Source: Neurospora tetraspora (lineage: Eukaryota > Ascomycota > Sordariomycetes > Sordariales > Sordariaceae). Taken from it: DNA of 64,000 bases. The stretch is from assembly GCF_033439725.1 (NCBI RefSeq), contig NW_026944384.1:4774001-4838000 (forward strand), given 5' to 3'. Position numbers and translations under genes: made by a program. This document shows positions 22,314 to 33,341 of this stretch, one piece after another. The first letter of the stretch is position 1; each line of letters opens with the position of its first letter. The notes under the pieces are model-generated. The model made no database searches and was not told the origin of the DNA. It was given only the letters and a program-made list of their open reading frames with translations.

Positions 22314-25172
22314 CTAGTAATCCATCGGAGCGTCCACAAGCGTCACTGGCGCATGGCCGCCAGTCAAGTTCTCCTTTTCACTTCCGCTTGGCTGTTGAGA
22401 AGCGGCTGTCGTCGAGGCAATCACAGGGATGCGACGGCCGGCCGAGATGCGTGCACCACTCCGGCCCAGGCTGTTGCGCTTCTCTACTAGGCTGCTACGC
22501 TTATCCGCCAAGGGGTCAGCCGTCTCGGACTTGGGCGTCCCGGGCTCAGCAGGGGCAGCGCCATTCAGGTTTCCATCGGCTGGGTGGCTCAAGGTTGAAC
22601 CAGCCTCATCCGGAACCTCGAGACTGGACCTCTTGGGCAATACAGGGCCCAAGCTTCCCCTCTTACCATGCTGCTGGCTAGAAGTAGGGCTCATTATACC
22701 GCTGGGAGAGATAGGGAACCGGGTCTCAGGTCCGCCAACGCTCCTGTCGCGACGGTGAGCGCGCGATCCCGGTGCCGGCGAGGTAGCTCTGCTTCTGCTA
22801 CCGTTGGCCTTCTCCAAAATCAATCGGTTTCGCTCCTCCATGTGCGCCCTGCGGTTGCTCTCGTCGGTGGAAATTGCGCGTGGACGGGGGTTGTTGTTTC
22901 CAGAAATGGACGCAGACGCCCCAAGAGTGGACATGCGCTTCAATTCACTGAAGATCGCATCCTTATGCGCGAACAGATCGCGAATCAAGCGGTAGGCATG
23001 CTTCTCCTCCATGGTAAGTGATGTTTCGGTACGTGGCCGGAGAATGCATGGCGCCAAGGCAGTTGCCAGCTTGGCCACATACTCCTCATCGGCAGAAGTG
23101 AGCTCGATCAAGCGGGTAAAGTGGTTCATGCAAGCATCGAGGGTAGCAATGTTGGTGAGGCGTAGCTGCGACAGAGTCTGCTGGAGAACAGGGATACGGG
23201 CGTCTTCGCTGCTGTCTTGTGTTGTGTTATAAATGGTTCGGATGATTTCGTAGACATGAGAGGATACCAAGGAATCTAATACGTCAGTGTCAGTAAGGCG
23301 ATACCAATATTCCAGCGGATTATGGTGCAAAACATACCAGGGAGTTCGAGTAGGTAGAGCTTCAACAGACTGGCGACAGTGGGAACATCAAATTCGGAGA
23401 AGACTTCCAGCGAAGGAGGCTTTCCATTGTTGACTTTGGCGCGCAGTTTGTGAGTGTCCTTGAGGGAGACTTCATGAAGCCATACCCCACGACGAGCCTC
23501 ATCGCCCTCGAGATCCGGGTAATGATGATCCAGATACGTGAGCAAGGTAGTGACAATGATCGGCACCCGCTTCTTATCCGCCCGAGCACGGGCCTCGAGA
23601 TCAACACCAAATGTTTGCTCATCGACTTTGTTGTAGTAGTTCTCGTAGGTCACAACCTTGGGGACAAAGCTGCCAGTCCGATAGTTCTCCAGCAGGTAAC
23701 GGAGGTCGCCCAGCGGCTGGACGGTCTCCTGATAAAGCATCATGTTGTCTACAGTAGATTGCAGACTGGGAATGACGTTGCTGATGGTACCAGAAAAGTC
23801 CAACACCACGGTCTTGATAGCCTTGAGCCTGTCAAGCTCGCAACGCTCGAGGAACTTGAGGTGCAGAAAGATAGCCTCCTCGAGCTCACAGCGCATCTCA
23901 TCCAACTTCTGGACCGCAGCCTTGTACTTCTCATCCGCCTCTCTGGCCTCGCGGCGCATGCGCTCAGACGGAGTCTCGTTGGGGCGCCCATTGTTGACGC
24001 CGGGGATGTTCCAGTTGGCAAGGTACTCGCTCACGGCACCGACAACTGGCGAGTCGCTTCCTTCGGATCCGTTGGATAGGGGCATCGAGAATGTTCGGCT
24101 AACGGGGGCCTTCTTTTCCGGAACACCGGCCAGCTTGAACGCCTGAGGGCGCCATTGGTAGAACATCCTGGAACTGTTGGCGAAAGTGTTTCCGACATTA
24201 CCGATCAGACGCAGAAAACCGTGGGTGACAAGATCCTGGCCGATTCTCTCAGCGTGACTGATACTCGTGGTGCCCATATGCCGCTGCAAGTATTCGACAA
24301 TATCCGCACCAGCCGATGTGTTCTGGTACGTTCCTAGGATTGGGACCTTGGTTTCGCCTATCTTGATGTTGTTGAGCATGTGGGCGAGCATCTTCTTGAT
24401 CTGGTCAGGCGAATAGGTCTCATCGCCAATCTCGTACGGGTCGTCATCTTCCTCCTCCTCGGGCTCAACCTTGATTTCGGGAATTGGCTGCTTGGGCTTC
24501 GGGCTCGCTGCCGATTCGGGGTCTTGGAAGGCCAACTTGTTTTCTTCCTCGAGATCCTCTACCAGGCGGCACTTGTTGAAATAGTTGCTGCGCAGCTTCT
24601 TGACAACTTCGGCTTGTTTGTCGTGGGCCTTGATCTTTGCCTGGAGCTCTTCCTGCGAGTTTTGTAGCCGAGATTCGTGGGCGTCGCACCAGCGAGTAAA
24701 GGGGTTCACAACTAGGTCTCGAATGTTTTGCGCAATCTTTTTGTGGTTCTTGGAGGCGTCCTCCATCTCGGTCCGCACACCTTCATAAGCCTGGCGGGGA
24801 ATAAGTTAGTCAAAGCTATCTCGGCCAAGACGAAGCCTGGTCTTTGCCGGCATGTGATTGATTCGTACCTTGCGCACGCTTGCGCCATCGTCGCGGTTGA
24901 AGCCATTTGGGATCTTGTCAACAGCAGGGGCAATTTCGGATAGACGCTGACCATATACGTCTTCGGCTTCGGCGCGCATGCGAGCGACGGTCAGGAGTTG
25001 GCGGTTTTCGACCACGCCTTGCTGGAGCTTGCCAAACAGGACCCCGAGGCCTGAGCACATGTGCGTCAGCACGGCCGACAACGACGGATAGTCAGCGGAT
25101 TTACTGGGGACAGCCAAACTACTTACCTGCGGCGTAGTCGTTGGACCAGAAGGAGTCCGCGAAGCCCGGCAT
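22314..25172 (-). CDS. rgd2: F-BAR/DEP/RhoGAP protein, Rgd2-like
   Basis: Four exons join to 880 codons: 25172-25127, 25050-24869, 24790-23338 and 23275-22314. Order of parts: an F-BAR start (MPGFADSFWSNDYAAG, residues 1-170, with long coiled coils), an acidic linker, a DEP domain (about 225-292, with FLRLIGNVGNTFANS), a further coiled-coil part of the F-BAR (about 345-420), a RhoGAP domain (about 470-660, with VASLLKLYLLELPDSL) and a Ser/Pro-rich tail. This order is that of yeast Rgd2, which bends membranes and acts on Cdc42/Rho5 at sites of growth. The position of the usual GAP arginine finger (GIFR) reads GVWL, so the catalytic arginine is not visible in its normal place. The first exon is 46 bp. 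The family call is secure. Confidence 0.92.
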
Positions 25173-26863
25173 TGTGGTGAGGAGGGCTATCGCTCGATAG
25201 GGTGTGTCGGTGGTATGTAGGTGAGACGATGATGTTGGGATGAATTAACAGCGGGATGTGGTAAAACTTGTGGCAGCAGGGGCAGCGAGAGTTTTGGTCG
25301 GCACGCTACACTGGAGTGAGGCTGGGTGAGGCAAGCAGGATCCCGGCTGATAATCCTCGCCTAGTTCTGATTGAGGAGAGGCCGGTGAATACGGTATACG
25401 ATCCGTCAGGGTAGTCCAAGTCGGTCCGGGGCGGTTCTCGACAGTTGAACTAGGCGGCGGGAAGGTGGGTAGGCTTGGCGGGTCTGGGATTAAAGGGGGG
25501 GCGCAGCGCCGCCGAGTGGCCGGGGATGGAGACGACGCAGGCACCGTGACAGCAGCGGGGGTCTCTCAACGGAGCTCGAATGCCGGTCTCCTTGTCGTGG
25601 GATCCAACTAGTAGCCGGATATGGGTCGGAATCACTATCTGGATAGTAGACTGGGTAGGTAGTGATGAGAATGAAGTTGGCGGTAGTCGCCGACGGAACT
25701 AGGAACAAAGAATCGGATACAAGAGCAAAATGGCCTGCTAAAGTGTCAAAGTGAAAAGAAGTTGAAGAGACACTGGGGGAAGGAGAAGCAAAGTGGAAGA
25801 ACACAACGAAGGAGTGTGAAATGGCAGTGAGCAGAAGGGACGAACTGGCATTCGTGAAACAGGGGCAACACACAAACTTCTTCTGGATGCACTCAGAATA
25901 CGTACAAGTAGGTGGAAGGCAGGACGGAATGGTTGCGCTTGCAGGTGTTGGTGCGGGCAGGCCGAAGTGCAAGTGGAGGTGCAGGACGGTGTCCACTGGA
26001 AGGTGTCACGGTGGGTGTCGTCGGGCAGCCAAGTCTCATCCAGTTCCAAGTTTCATTGGAGGGGCAGCGTCAGAAGGAAGACAGCCAGGTCCACACGTGA
26101 GGTATGTACATGTACGCCCTAAAATAGGTAACCTCAACGTCCTCGTGTAGGGGTCGAGGGGTCTTGATATGGATCCTAGATTTCCCGTGCTTGTTTTCTG
26201 GAAAGTTGAAGATGGTCTGCGGATAGTGCTGGACTGGCTGAGACTTCGGCTGTGAACCCCACTGTTAATGTTCCTCCTCGAATGTGCCAAGACTCTTCTC
26301 GTTGGATGTCCAGAGTAAGCATCACCATCGGGCAGCTTCGGCGTCAGCAGGGTTAAGATCACTGATGAGAGACAGAATATGAACGGTTGAGGATTGTGCT
26401 TCGGGTTTGTCTTTTATTTGGAGGGGAGATGGAGGGACTGAAGGCTGTGGTCAGTCATGGATTCTGTACTTTAAAGTGTCCACATATGACGCCAAGATAC
26501 CCTACATCTGAACGAGCTCGACGTCGTTGCGCAAGTCTTCATTACTCTTTCTACCTAAACACCAAGGATTCTTGATTCTTGCCTTGACTTGGATTCTAGA
26601 TATAGTCACTTGGGACGCAGTGGTATACACGCTTATTTTGCATCTAACTGAAGACGCGTATGCAATTCCAGGTCGCGTTATCGATGACATGACAATGGCT
26701 CGTATCAACTAAGATGAAGTAACCCCGCTAAGCTTTAGGCGATTTCTAATCCTTCAACGACAACACATCACCTGACGAGTACTCTACTCACTCATCTCTT
26801 TTCCCTTTTCCCTCATTCATTGCTTTCAACCATACCGTTGATGAAACAGTCGTCCTTGACAAG
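25173..26863. other. divergent intergenic region, RhoGAP and dipeptidase
   Basis: 1.7 kb. A 168-codon minus-strand frame (25490-25996) is Ser/Thr/Pro-rich without a domain and most likely belongs to the untranslated leader of the RhoGAP gene. No other gene is visible. Confidence 0.35.
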
Positions 26864-28381
26864 ATGAAAGAAGAAAAGCCCCGCGATGTCGGGGATGATA
26901 TTGAGCGCTTATCCGCCCCCAACACGCGCCAACGGCGAGGAGTTGGCCGCAAGTTCTGGGGCGCCGTGATTATATCTCTTTTGTTGCTTCACCTTCTCGT
27001 CCAACCCGCTAGCTATGGCATGTCGGGTTGCCTGTCGGGTTCCTCGAGTGAGAAGAGCATTGAAAAACGCGTGAAGCGTATCCTTAAACACACTCCCTTG
27101 ATCGGTATGACCAAAACCTGTTATCCCAGATACACCAAATACTAACAAAGGGTCTAGATGGACACAATGACCTGCCAATCCTGCTGCGAGCCGACTTCAA
27201 CAACCACATCAATGACAAGAACTTCACCACCGGCTGGGAAGACGGCACGCTTCCCGGTCATGTCGACCTTGCACGCCTGAGAGCCGGCATGAACGGAGGG
27301 GCCTTCTGGAGCTTGTTCTGGCCCTGTCCTGCCAATGGCTCCGATTTCTCTGACCAAAACTATCTGCCCGGTTGGTTCAACCCTTCTTTCAGCCTTACTG
27401 CATAGCATACAAAGAGAAAAGAATCTGACATTATCCCTTCCCCAACATACAGCCGTCCAGGCTACCCTCCAACAGATCGACCTAGTCGACCGCCTCAAAG
27501 CCGCCTACCCCGAGGACCTCGGGCCGGCAGTCTCCAGCAAAGCCGCCTACAAGGCCTGGAAGCACCACAACCAGCTGATCTCGCCCATGGGCATCGAAGG
27601 CCTGCACCAGATCGGCAACTCGGCCGCCACGCTGCGGCGCTACCACGCCCTGGGCGTCCGCTACGCGACCTTGACCCACAACTGCGGCAACAAGTACGCC
27701 GACGCGGCCCTCCAGGGAAACCCGTTCCAGAAAGCCCCCTCCTTCTGGGGCGGCGTCAGCCCCGCCGGCCAGCTGCTCGTCAACGAGATGAACCGGATCG
27801 GCATGATCGTGGACCTGGCCCACACCAGCGTCGACACCATGAAGGACGTCCTCGGCGGTTCGCCGGATAAAAAATGGAACGGCAGCAGGGCCCCCGTCAT
27901 CTTCAGCCACTCGAGCGCCTACGCGCTGTGCCCGCACCCGCGCAACGTACCGGATGACGTCCTGCATCTGGTCAAGGAGCGGAACTCGCTGGTTATGGTC
28001 AACTTCTCGCCAGACTTTATCTCGTGCGTGGCGGCGCCGGATCGGGAGGATGGCCTGCCGGATTTTTACCCGGCGAACTCGACTTTGGAGCATGTGGCTG
28101 AGCATATCATTCACATTGGCGAGCTGATTGGGTATGATCATGTCGGTCTGGGCAGCGATTTCGATGGAATTCCGGTAGTCCCGAAGGGGCTGGAGGATGT
28201 CTCGCGCTATCCCGATTTGGTGGCCGAGCTGCTTAGACGCGGTGTCAGTGATGCGGATGCCAGCAAGGTTGTGGGCGGTAACATCCTCCGCGTTTGGAGG
28301 GATGTTGAGCTTGTGGCGGCTGAGATGCAGGCTGCTGGTGAGCCGGCTCTTGAAGATGATCTGCGTAAGTTGAAAGAGTAG
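26864..28381 (+). CDS. membrane-anchored zinc dipeptidase (renal/microsomal dipeptidase family, M19)
   Basis: Three exons join to 460 codons: 26864-27104, 27158-27370 and 27453-28381. A short cytosolic N-terminus is followed by one hydrophobic segment (FWGAVIISLLLLHLLVQ, near residues 30-47), so it is probably a type II membrane protein with the enzyme outside the cytosol. Zinc-site motifs of family M19 are present: LIDGHNDLP at the start of the barrel, the bridging glutamate in MGIEGLHQIGNS, histidines in IVDLAHTS and IFSHSSAY, and GSDFDGIP near the end. The family hydrolyses dipeptides, including leukotriene D4 and cysteinyl-glycine from glutathione breakdown. The first splice falls inside the DGHNDLP motif, which supports the exon join. 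Confidence 0.93.
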
Positions 28382-28894
28382 ACATCTGAATGGGCGGCAT
28401 GTGGCAGAGGTCAAGGTGTTTGGGTAGACCTTTAGTTGCAATATAGCTGTGATATTAGCCTCAAGGTTCTGGAGGGGCTTGTATATAGATACAAGACCTG
28501 GCTGGCATCTGATGTATACTGGAGAATTGGGTATCATAGATGACTATCATCATCCGAACACGGTAGTCGAAAAAAAAAAAAAAAGTTGCCCTTGTTGTCT
28601 TGATCCGATAAATTGTCCTACAACGCCGCGCCAATTCCTCTCGCATCTCAGCGTGGTTTCGCTCTGGCTTGACGTATCGTACACCGAGTCTGCCTGTTTG
28701 CCTGCCCTAAAAGCTCGTCGACACCCGGCTAAGCCAGGTCAGGCGCAACTCCTTCCTCTCTGTCCCTGCATTTGATCCCACGGCCCGACCATCGAAGCAA
28801 GTGTCGAGTAAAAAAAACCTGCTCCAGGTGTATCCAGACGTCATGGTATTCTCCAACACTCCTGTCACCGTCACCGTCACCGACCGGGACTCGC
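28382..28894. other. convergent intergenic spacer
   Basis: 513 bp between the dipeptidase and uS13m stop codons. It contains a run of 15 A (28570-28584) and a threefold GTCACC repeat (28864-28881). Nothing else is seen. Confidence 0.3.
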
Positions 28895-29397
28895 TTAACC
28901 GTGGCGCTCAATCTTGTTGAGCTTCCTGGCGTTGGCGATCTGGTTCCTCGTCTGCTGACCGCGCACGGGCAGACCCATGGCATGACGACGACCGCGGTAG
29001 GTACCCATGTCACGGAGACGCTTGATGTTGTCCAGCACCAGCCTACGGGCGTCGTTCTCGATCGTCATGGTCGACAGTTCGGCCGTCAGGGCAGTGACGA
29101 TCTTGGGCGGGAGGGTGCCCATCTTGGCGCGCGGGTGGATCGAGTATTTGGCCAGAATGCGGGCAGAGGCCTGCTGGCCTAGGCCGTAGAAGCTCTCGAG
29201 AGCTTTCTGTGGTTTGGGAGGTGAGGGTTAACCGGGGTGGTTCTTCGAGATCGCGGGAGTGCAAGGACGAGGAGGAGGAGGGCGCACCTGGACGAGCTTG
29301 TGCTCATTGAAGTTGACTCCCAGGATGAACACCTAGTGATGGAATGTTAGAACTCTTGGACAGTATTCGGAGAAATCGTAGCGGCCGTAGGTACCAT
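28895..29397 (-). CDS. SWS2: mitochondrial small-subunit ribosomal protein uS13m (Sws2-like)
   Basis: Three exons join to 119 codons: 29397-29395, 29332-29288 and 29206-28895. Exon 1 is only the ATG codon, followed by a GTACCT donor; exon 2 is 45 bp. The protein starts MVFILGVNFNEHKLVQKALESFYG and ends with the S13 signature RDMGTYRGRRHAMGLPVRGQQTRNQ, which contacts the 16S-like rRNA head and the P-site tRNA. The N-terminus itself is short and has no separate presequence, as in yeast Sws2. The gene is divergent from the methyltransferase gene, with 368 bp between start codons. Confidence 0.9.
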
Positions 29398-29765
29398 CTT
29401 GTTAGCCGACGATAAGTCACCTTGTCGCAATGGGCATAACTCGGTTCAGGAATCGCGGAGGAGTCTCGACTCTCCAGCAACGGACTGCAGCTCGCGATAT
29501 GGAACCCGGGCGTGCAGGCTTGCCGGGCAGGCGACGGATCGTGGGGCCGTCCGCATTGGCCGGTGAAAATCCGCAGCGGAGCATTGGGTGACCTTAACAG
29601 CTGGCAGAAAGTCCTTGCCAGCTGACAATTCAAAAGTTACCAAGCGCAATGTACCTCTGTAAACACTTTACCGTATGAGTCTTGTGAAAAGAAAGCCAAA
29701 ATTTCATGGCGATGTGCCAAATGCAGATGAACAACCACTCGCCATAATCCCAACCAAAACAAATC
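29398..29765. promoter_or_regulatory. short divergent promoter, uS13m and METTL25-like
   Basis: 368 bp separate the two start codons, so the genes probably share promoter elements. I see no named motif in it. Confidence 0.4.
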
Positions 29766-31565
29766 ATGACGGTCGACTTCACTGCGAGGCCGGAAAAGCC
29801 TCTTCCATACTCGGATGATTTTTCATCTGCGGACGAATATGTCGACAGCCTGCTGGACTTTGCGACCAACTCACACCTTTTCCAGTTTCTCTGTGGTGGT
29901 GTTCACATCCTTGACTTCTTCACCAGCGAGCCCGGCCTCTTCGTCTCGGCGGTGCCTAAGGAATGGCAGGACTACCTTGTACAGACTGAGCCCATGGTTC
30001 TTTTGGATTTCTTGATGAGAGATGATCTCGACGCACTTGCCACGCAAACTGGCCCCGGACAGCCTCCGGAGACGCTGGTTCAGTATGTCAAGGACATCAG
30101 GAAACTTTCTTTGCGCCGCTCCTTCCAGCCAAGCAAGCCAAAGCTACCGGTTCTTCCTCGGCAGGTGGCTCTGGGCATGAACACCAAGAAAGTACACGAA
30201 GTCACTCACTTTTCGGGATACATCGACAGGCTCTCTGAGGACGTCGCTCGGGCTAGGGGAAAGGAACTGACGCACTTGGTAGACTTTGGCAGTGGCCAGA
30301 ATTATCTAGGCCGCGCTCTGGCGAGTCCTCCGTACAACAGGCATATTGTTGCCGTGGAGAGCAAGGAGGCCAACACAGCAGGCGCCAAGGATCTCGATAT
30401 CCTATCCGGTCTGGCTGAGCGGGAGAAGAGGATACGCAACAAGAAGCTCTACCATCGCATAATGGAAAGCGTAGACCCGTCAGAAGCCAACGATGAAGAA
30501 GCGTTGAAGCGCGCCGCAAAGGCATTGGGTGTGGCAGACGAGGATATTGCCACTATTGACCTACGATCGAGAAAGGAGCTTCAGGCTACGTACGCGCGGG
30601 AGGAAGGAAAGGGCAGCATTGAATACGTCGTCGCTAAGCTGGGAGATGCTGACTTGGCGCCTGTAATCTCCCAGCTGGAGTACACGGAAACCCACAGCGA
30701 GGATGACCTCAGCATGATGGCCGTATCCATTCACTCATGTGGCAACCTCTCTCACTACGGCATCCGGTCCATGGTTCTCAACTCGTCCATCCACGCCGTC
30801 GCAATCGTGGGTTGCTGCTACAATCTTCTCACCGAGAAGCTGGGGCCTCCGACTTTCAAGCCTTGCTTCAGTCGGCCAACCCTTCAGCCATTGAATGCTC
30901 GTGTGGTGAGGGAATCCGAGAGACGGGATCCCCAGGGTTTCCCCATGAGTGAGAAAGTCTCCACCTACAATGACCAAGGCATCAGACTCAACATCACAGC
31001 CCGTATGATGGCCTGTCAAGCTCCCGGGAACTGGACGGACAAGGAGAGCGATGCCTTCTTCACCCGCCACTTCTACCGCGCTGTCTTGCAAAGGATATTC
31101 CTAGACAAGGGTGTCATTTCCAAGGTTTACCACGGGCCCAGCGAGGGCGAGGGCGAGGAGGGCAACGAGAGCCCGTTCAACTTCAGCACCAACCCGGTCG
31201 TAATCGGCTCACTTAGGAAGCAATGCTACACCTCCTTCAGCGCGTACGTCCGCGGAGCGATCACGAAGCTGACGACCAACACGGACTTCAGCCAGTACAG
31301 CCAGATCGTCCGTGAGAAGCTGAGCGACATCACCGACGAGGAGATTGCCAAGTACGAGGCCGCGTACCTGCCCCGCAAGAGGGAGCTCAGCGCCATCTGG
31401 AGCTTGATGGCCTTCAGCGCGTGCGTTGTCGAGTCCCTTATCGTGACCGATCGGTACCTGTTCCTCAAGGAGCAGTCCGATATCGTGCGCGACTGCTGGG
31501 TGGAGACGGTGTTTGACTATGGCCAGAGCCCCCGGAACCTCGTCGTCGTTGGTATCAAGAAATAA
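29766..31565 (+). CDS. METTL25/RRNAD1-like putative SAM-dependent methyltransferase
   Basis: Single-exon gene of 599 codons. The middle carries a family motif GMNTKKVHEV (about 137-146) followed by a SAM-binding loop, HLVDFGSGQNYLGRALAS (about 170-187). Further on come SIHSCGNLSHYGIRSM and AIVGCCYNLLTEKLG, the conserved HxCGNL and GCCYN blocks of METTL25/METTL25B (formerly RRNAD1). A low-complexity Glu/Gly stretch lies near residue 460. The family's fungal substrate is not known to me; it is named after similarity to rRNA adenine dimethylases, but the activity should not be assumed. The head-to-head mitochondrial ribosomal protein gene is compatible with a ribosome-related role, as inference only. 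Confidence 0.88.
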   Translation: MTVDFTARPEKPLPYSDDFSSADEYVDSLLDFATNSHLFQFLCGGVHILDFFTSEPGLFVSAVPKEWQDYLVQTEPMVLLDFLMRDDLDALATQTGPGQPPETLVQYVKDIRKLSLRRSFQPSKPKLPVLPRQVALGMNTKKVHEVTHFSGYIDRLSEDVARARGKELTHLVDFGSGQNYLGRALASPPYNRHIVAVESKEANTAGAKDLDILSGLAEREKRIRNKKLYHRIMESVDPSEANDEEALKRAAKALGVADEDIATIDLRSRKELQATYAREEGKGSIEYVVAKLGDADLAPVISQLEYTETHSEDDLSMMAVSIHSCGNLSHYGIRSMVLNSSIHAVAIVGCCYNLLTEKLGPPTFKPCFSRPTLQPLNARVVRESERRDPQGFPMSEKVSTYNDQGIRLNITARMMACQAPGNWTDKESDAFFTRHFYRAVLQRIFLDKGVISKVYHGPSEGEGEEGNESPFNFSTNPVVIGSLRKQCYTSFSAYVRGAITKLTTNTDFSQYSQIVREKLSDITDEEIAKYEAAYLPRKRELSAIWSLMAFSACVVESLIVTDRYLFLKEQSDIVRDCWVETVFDYGQSPRNLVVVGIKK

Positions 31566-33302
31566 AGAAGATGTGTAAGAAATAAAACGATGTCGGATGA
31601 GTGCCTCCTCTTCCCCAGCCACCTCTTTCTTTCACGCACATACAGCATTCCCTCGGATATTGTACCCCTGGGATATTGCGGGGTGTTGCACGACATTTGA
31701 CTTGTAGACCTGATATACCTATCCTGTGTCCATCCAGGTTATCTATCCCCTTTGCCTGTCGATCTATCAAGGGGGTATTCCGCAAATGGAGAGAGTTGCA
31801 GGACTGTCGTTTCGAACCTCTGCACGCCTTCGGTCCGGCTAGTGGCCGCATTCTTCTTCGATAGGGAACTGCCGTTCAGCATGTCGCAATAGGTTGAGGC
31901 GATCTGTTCCACGCTGCAGCATACACCTGGATCGGAGAGCTCTGTAGCCTTCTTGCAGTCTGCCGTTGCATGTTGAGCTGAACAAGAAGACTCGACATTC
32001 CGATGACCATCAGATGTGGTCTTGGTATGCCGCATCTCTCAACCGCTCACATTTTCTCGATAATATGTTCACAGACAGCCGCTGCCACCAGACAAACTAA
32101 AAGTTAAACTCGGGCCGATAATCGGTGTTCAACCCTTCTCTTCCGGGTGGCACAAGCCCGGGTACCTCGACCTGTCAACCAGGAACATATGCCAAAAGCA
32201 GAGCAAACCGGAACATACAGTAAGCTCTTTTGGCCAATCATACGGGAACCAACAAGCTTTTGAAACAGGGCGTTCTTTGCTGCGTTATCTCTAGTCACAC
32301 AAAGGCGAACCCAAGTTCTCGGTGTGGCTTCTGACGTGCCGTTTTTTTCGAGATGACCGGTGTGTAACTGGAAGGGAAACTATCAGGTGAAGGCTGTTTC
32401 TGAAGATGACCGACATGCGGGGATTGTATCTGCCTCTACAAGCCCCTTTGCCTCAGCAGTTTCGTTTAAGAAAACTGATAGATCTCTTTCCCTCCATCTC
32501 ACGCGCAATGAAGGACCAGACAGGACCTGGCAACAACTTTCTCGCGCTGCACAGCATCCATCCATCATCAACACACACTGTTCGTCTCTCTAACAAAATC
32601 GACATCACACTTCTCCTACTGGTCGTCGCCGTCGTCTTTGCAGCAGCGATCCGATCCGATCCAGGCTGAATGGCGAGCAAAAAAAGGAAGGAAGGGGTCA
32701 AGGGGGGTTCACGCTTCGGGACTTGATCTATCTTTTTTGCGCCACAAGAGAGATTTCCCCCACACGTTTCTGAGACCTCCCCAGACGAGCAGAAGGAGCA
32801 GAACGAACAGAACGAATCAGATCCTTTTCTTCTCTCTTCTCCACGCCGGTCAAATTGCCATTCATATCTTTCGAGATTCATCACGGCGGCTCACAGGTCG
32901 GTCGCTCGGTCAGTGTGATGGTCGATTTGGGACAAGTTGCATACCTATGTGTATGTATAGGTACAGAGCGGGCGGCTGTTCTCGCTCCCCCACACTTTCT
33001 GCTGCTTCATGACGTGCTTGGTGATGATTCGAATCTGAGTGAGGTTCAAATTTCAGTGTAGCCAAACAACAGCTGCAGAGGGTAGACACCGAAGTCAACA
33101 TCCGTCTACAAGAAAGCAAAGTGAGACAGATGTCGTCGAGTGTTTTAGGTTCTAGGCTCGTGGGATCGAACGCTAGATGTACCCGAGGTGACATGACAAG
33201 CGCCCGCGTTTACCTGCAGCTGCGCAAGCATGGAGGTGGATGATGCACCTCATCTGAAATTACCTGGTTGTCGTACGTAGAAAGACATTGTTCACCGGCT
33301 TC

Positions 33303-33341
<39 letters not shown>

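Noticed and set aside
25490-25996. 168-codon minus-strand frame upstream of the RhoGAP gene
   Set aside because: Ser/Thr/Pro-rich with no motif; fits the 5' leader of the RhoGAP gene better than a separate gene.
27482-28537. 351-codon minus-strand frame over the dipeptidase
   Set aside because: It is antisense to the conserved zinc-site exon and has no domain of its own; codon bias of the true gene explains it.
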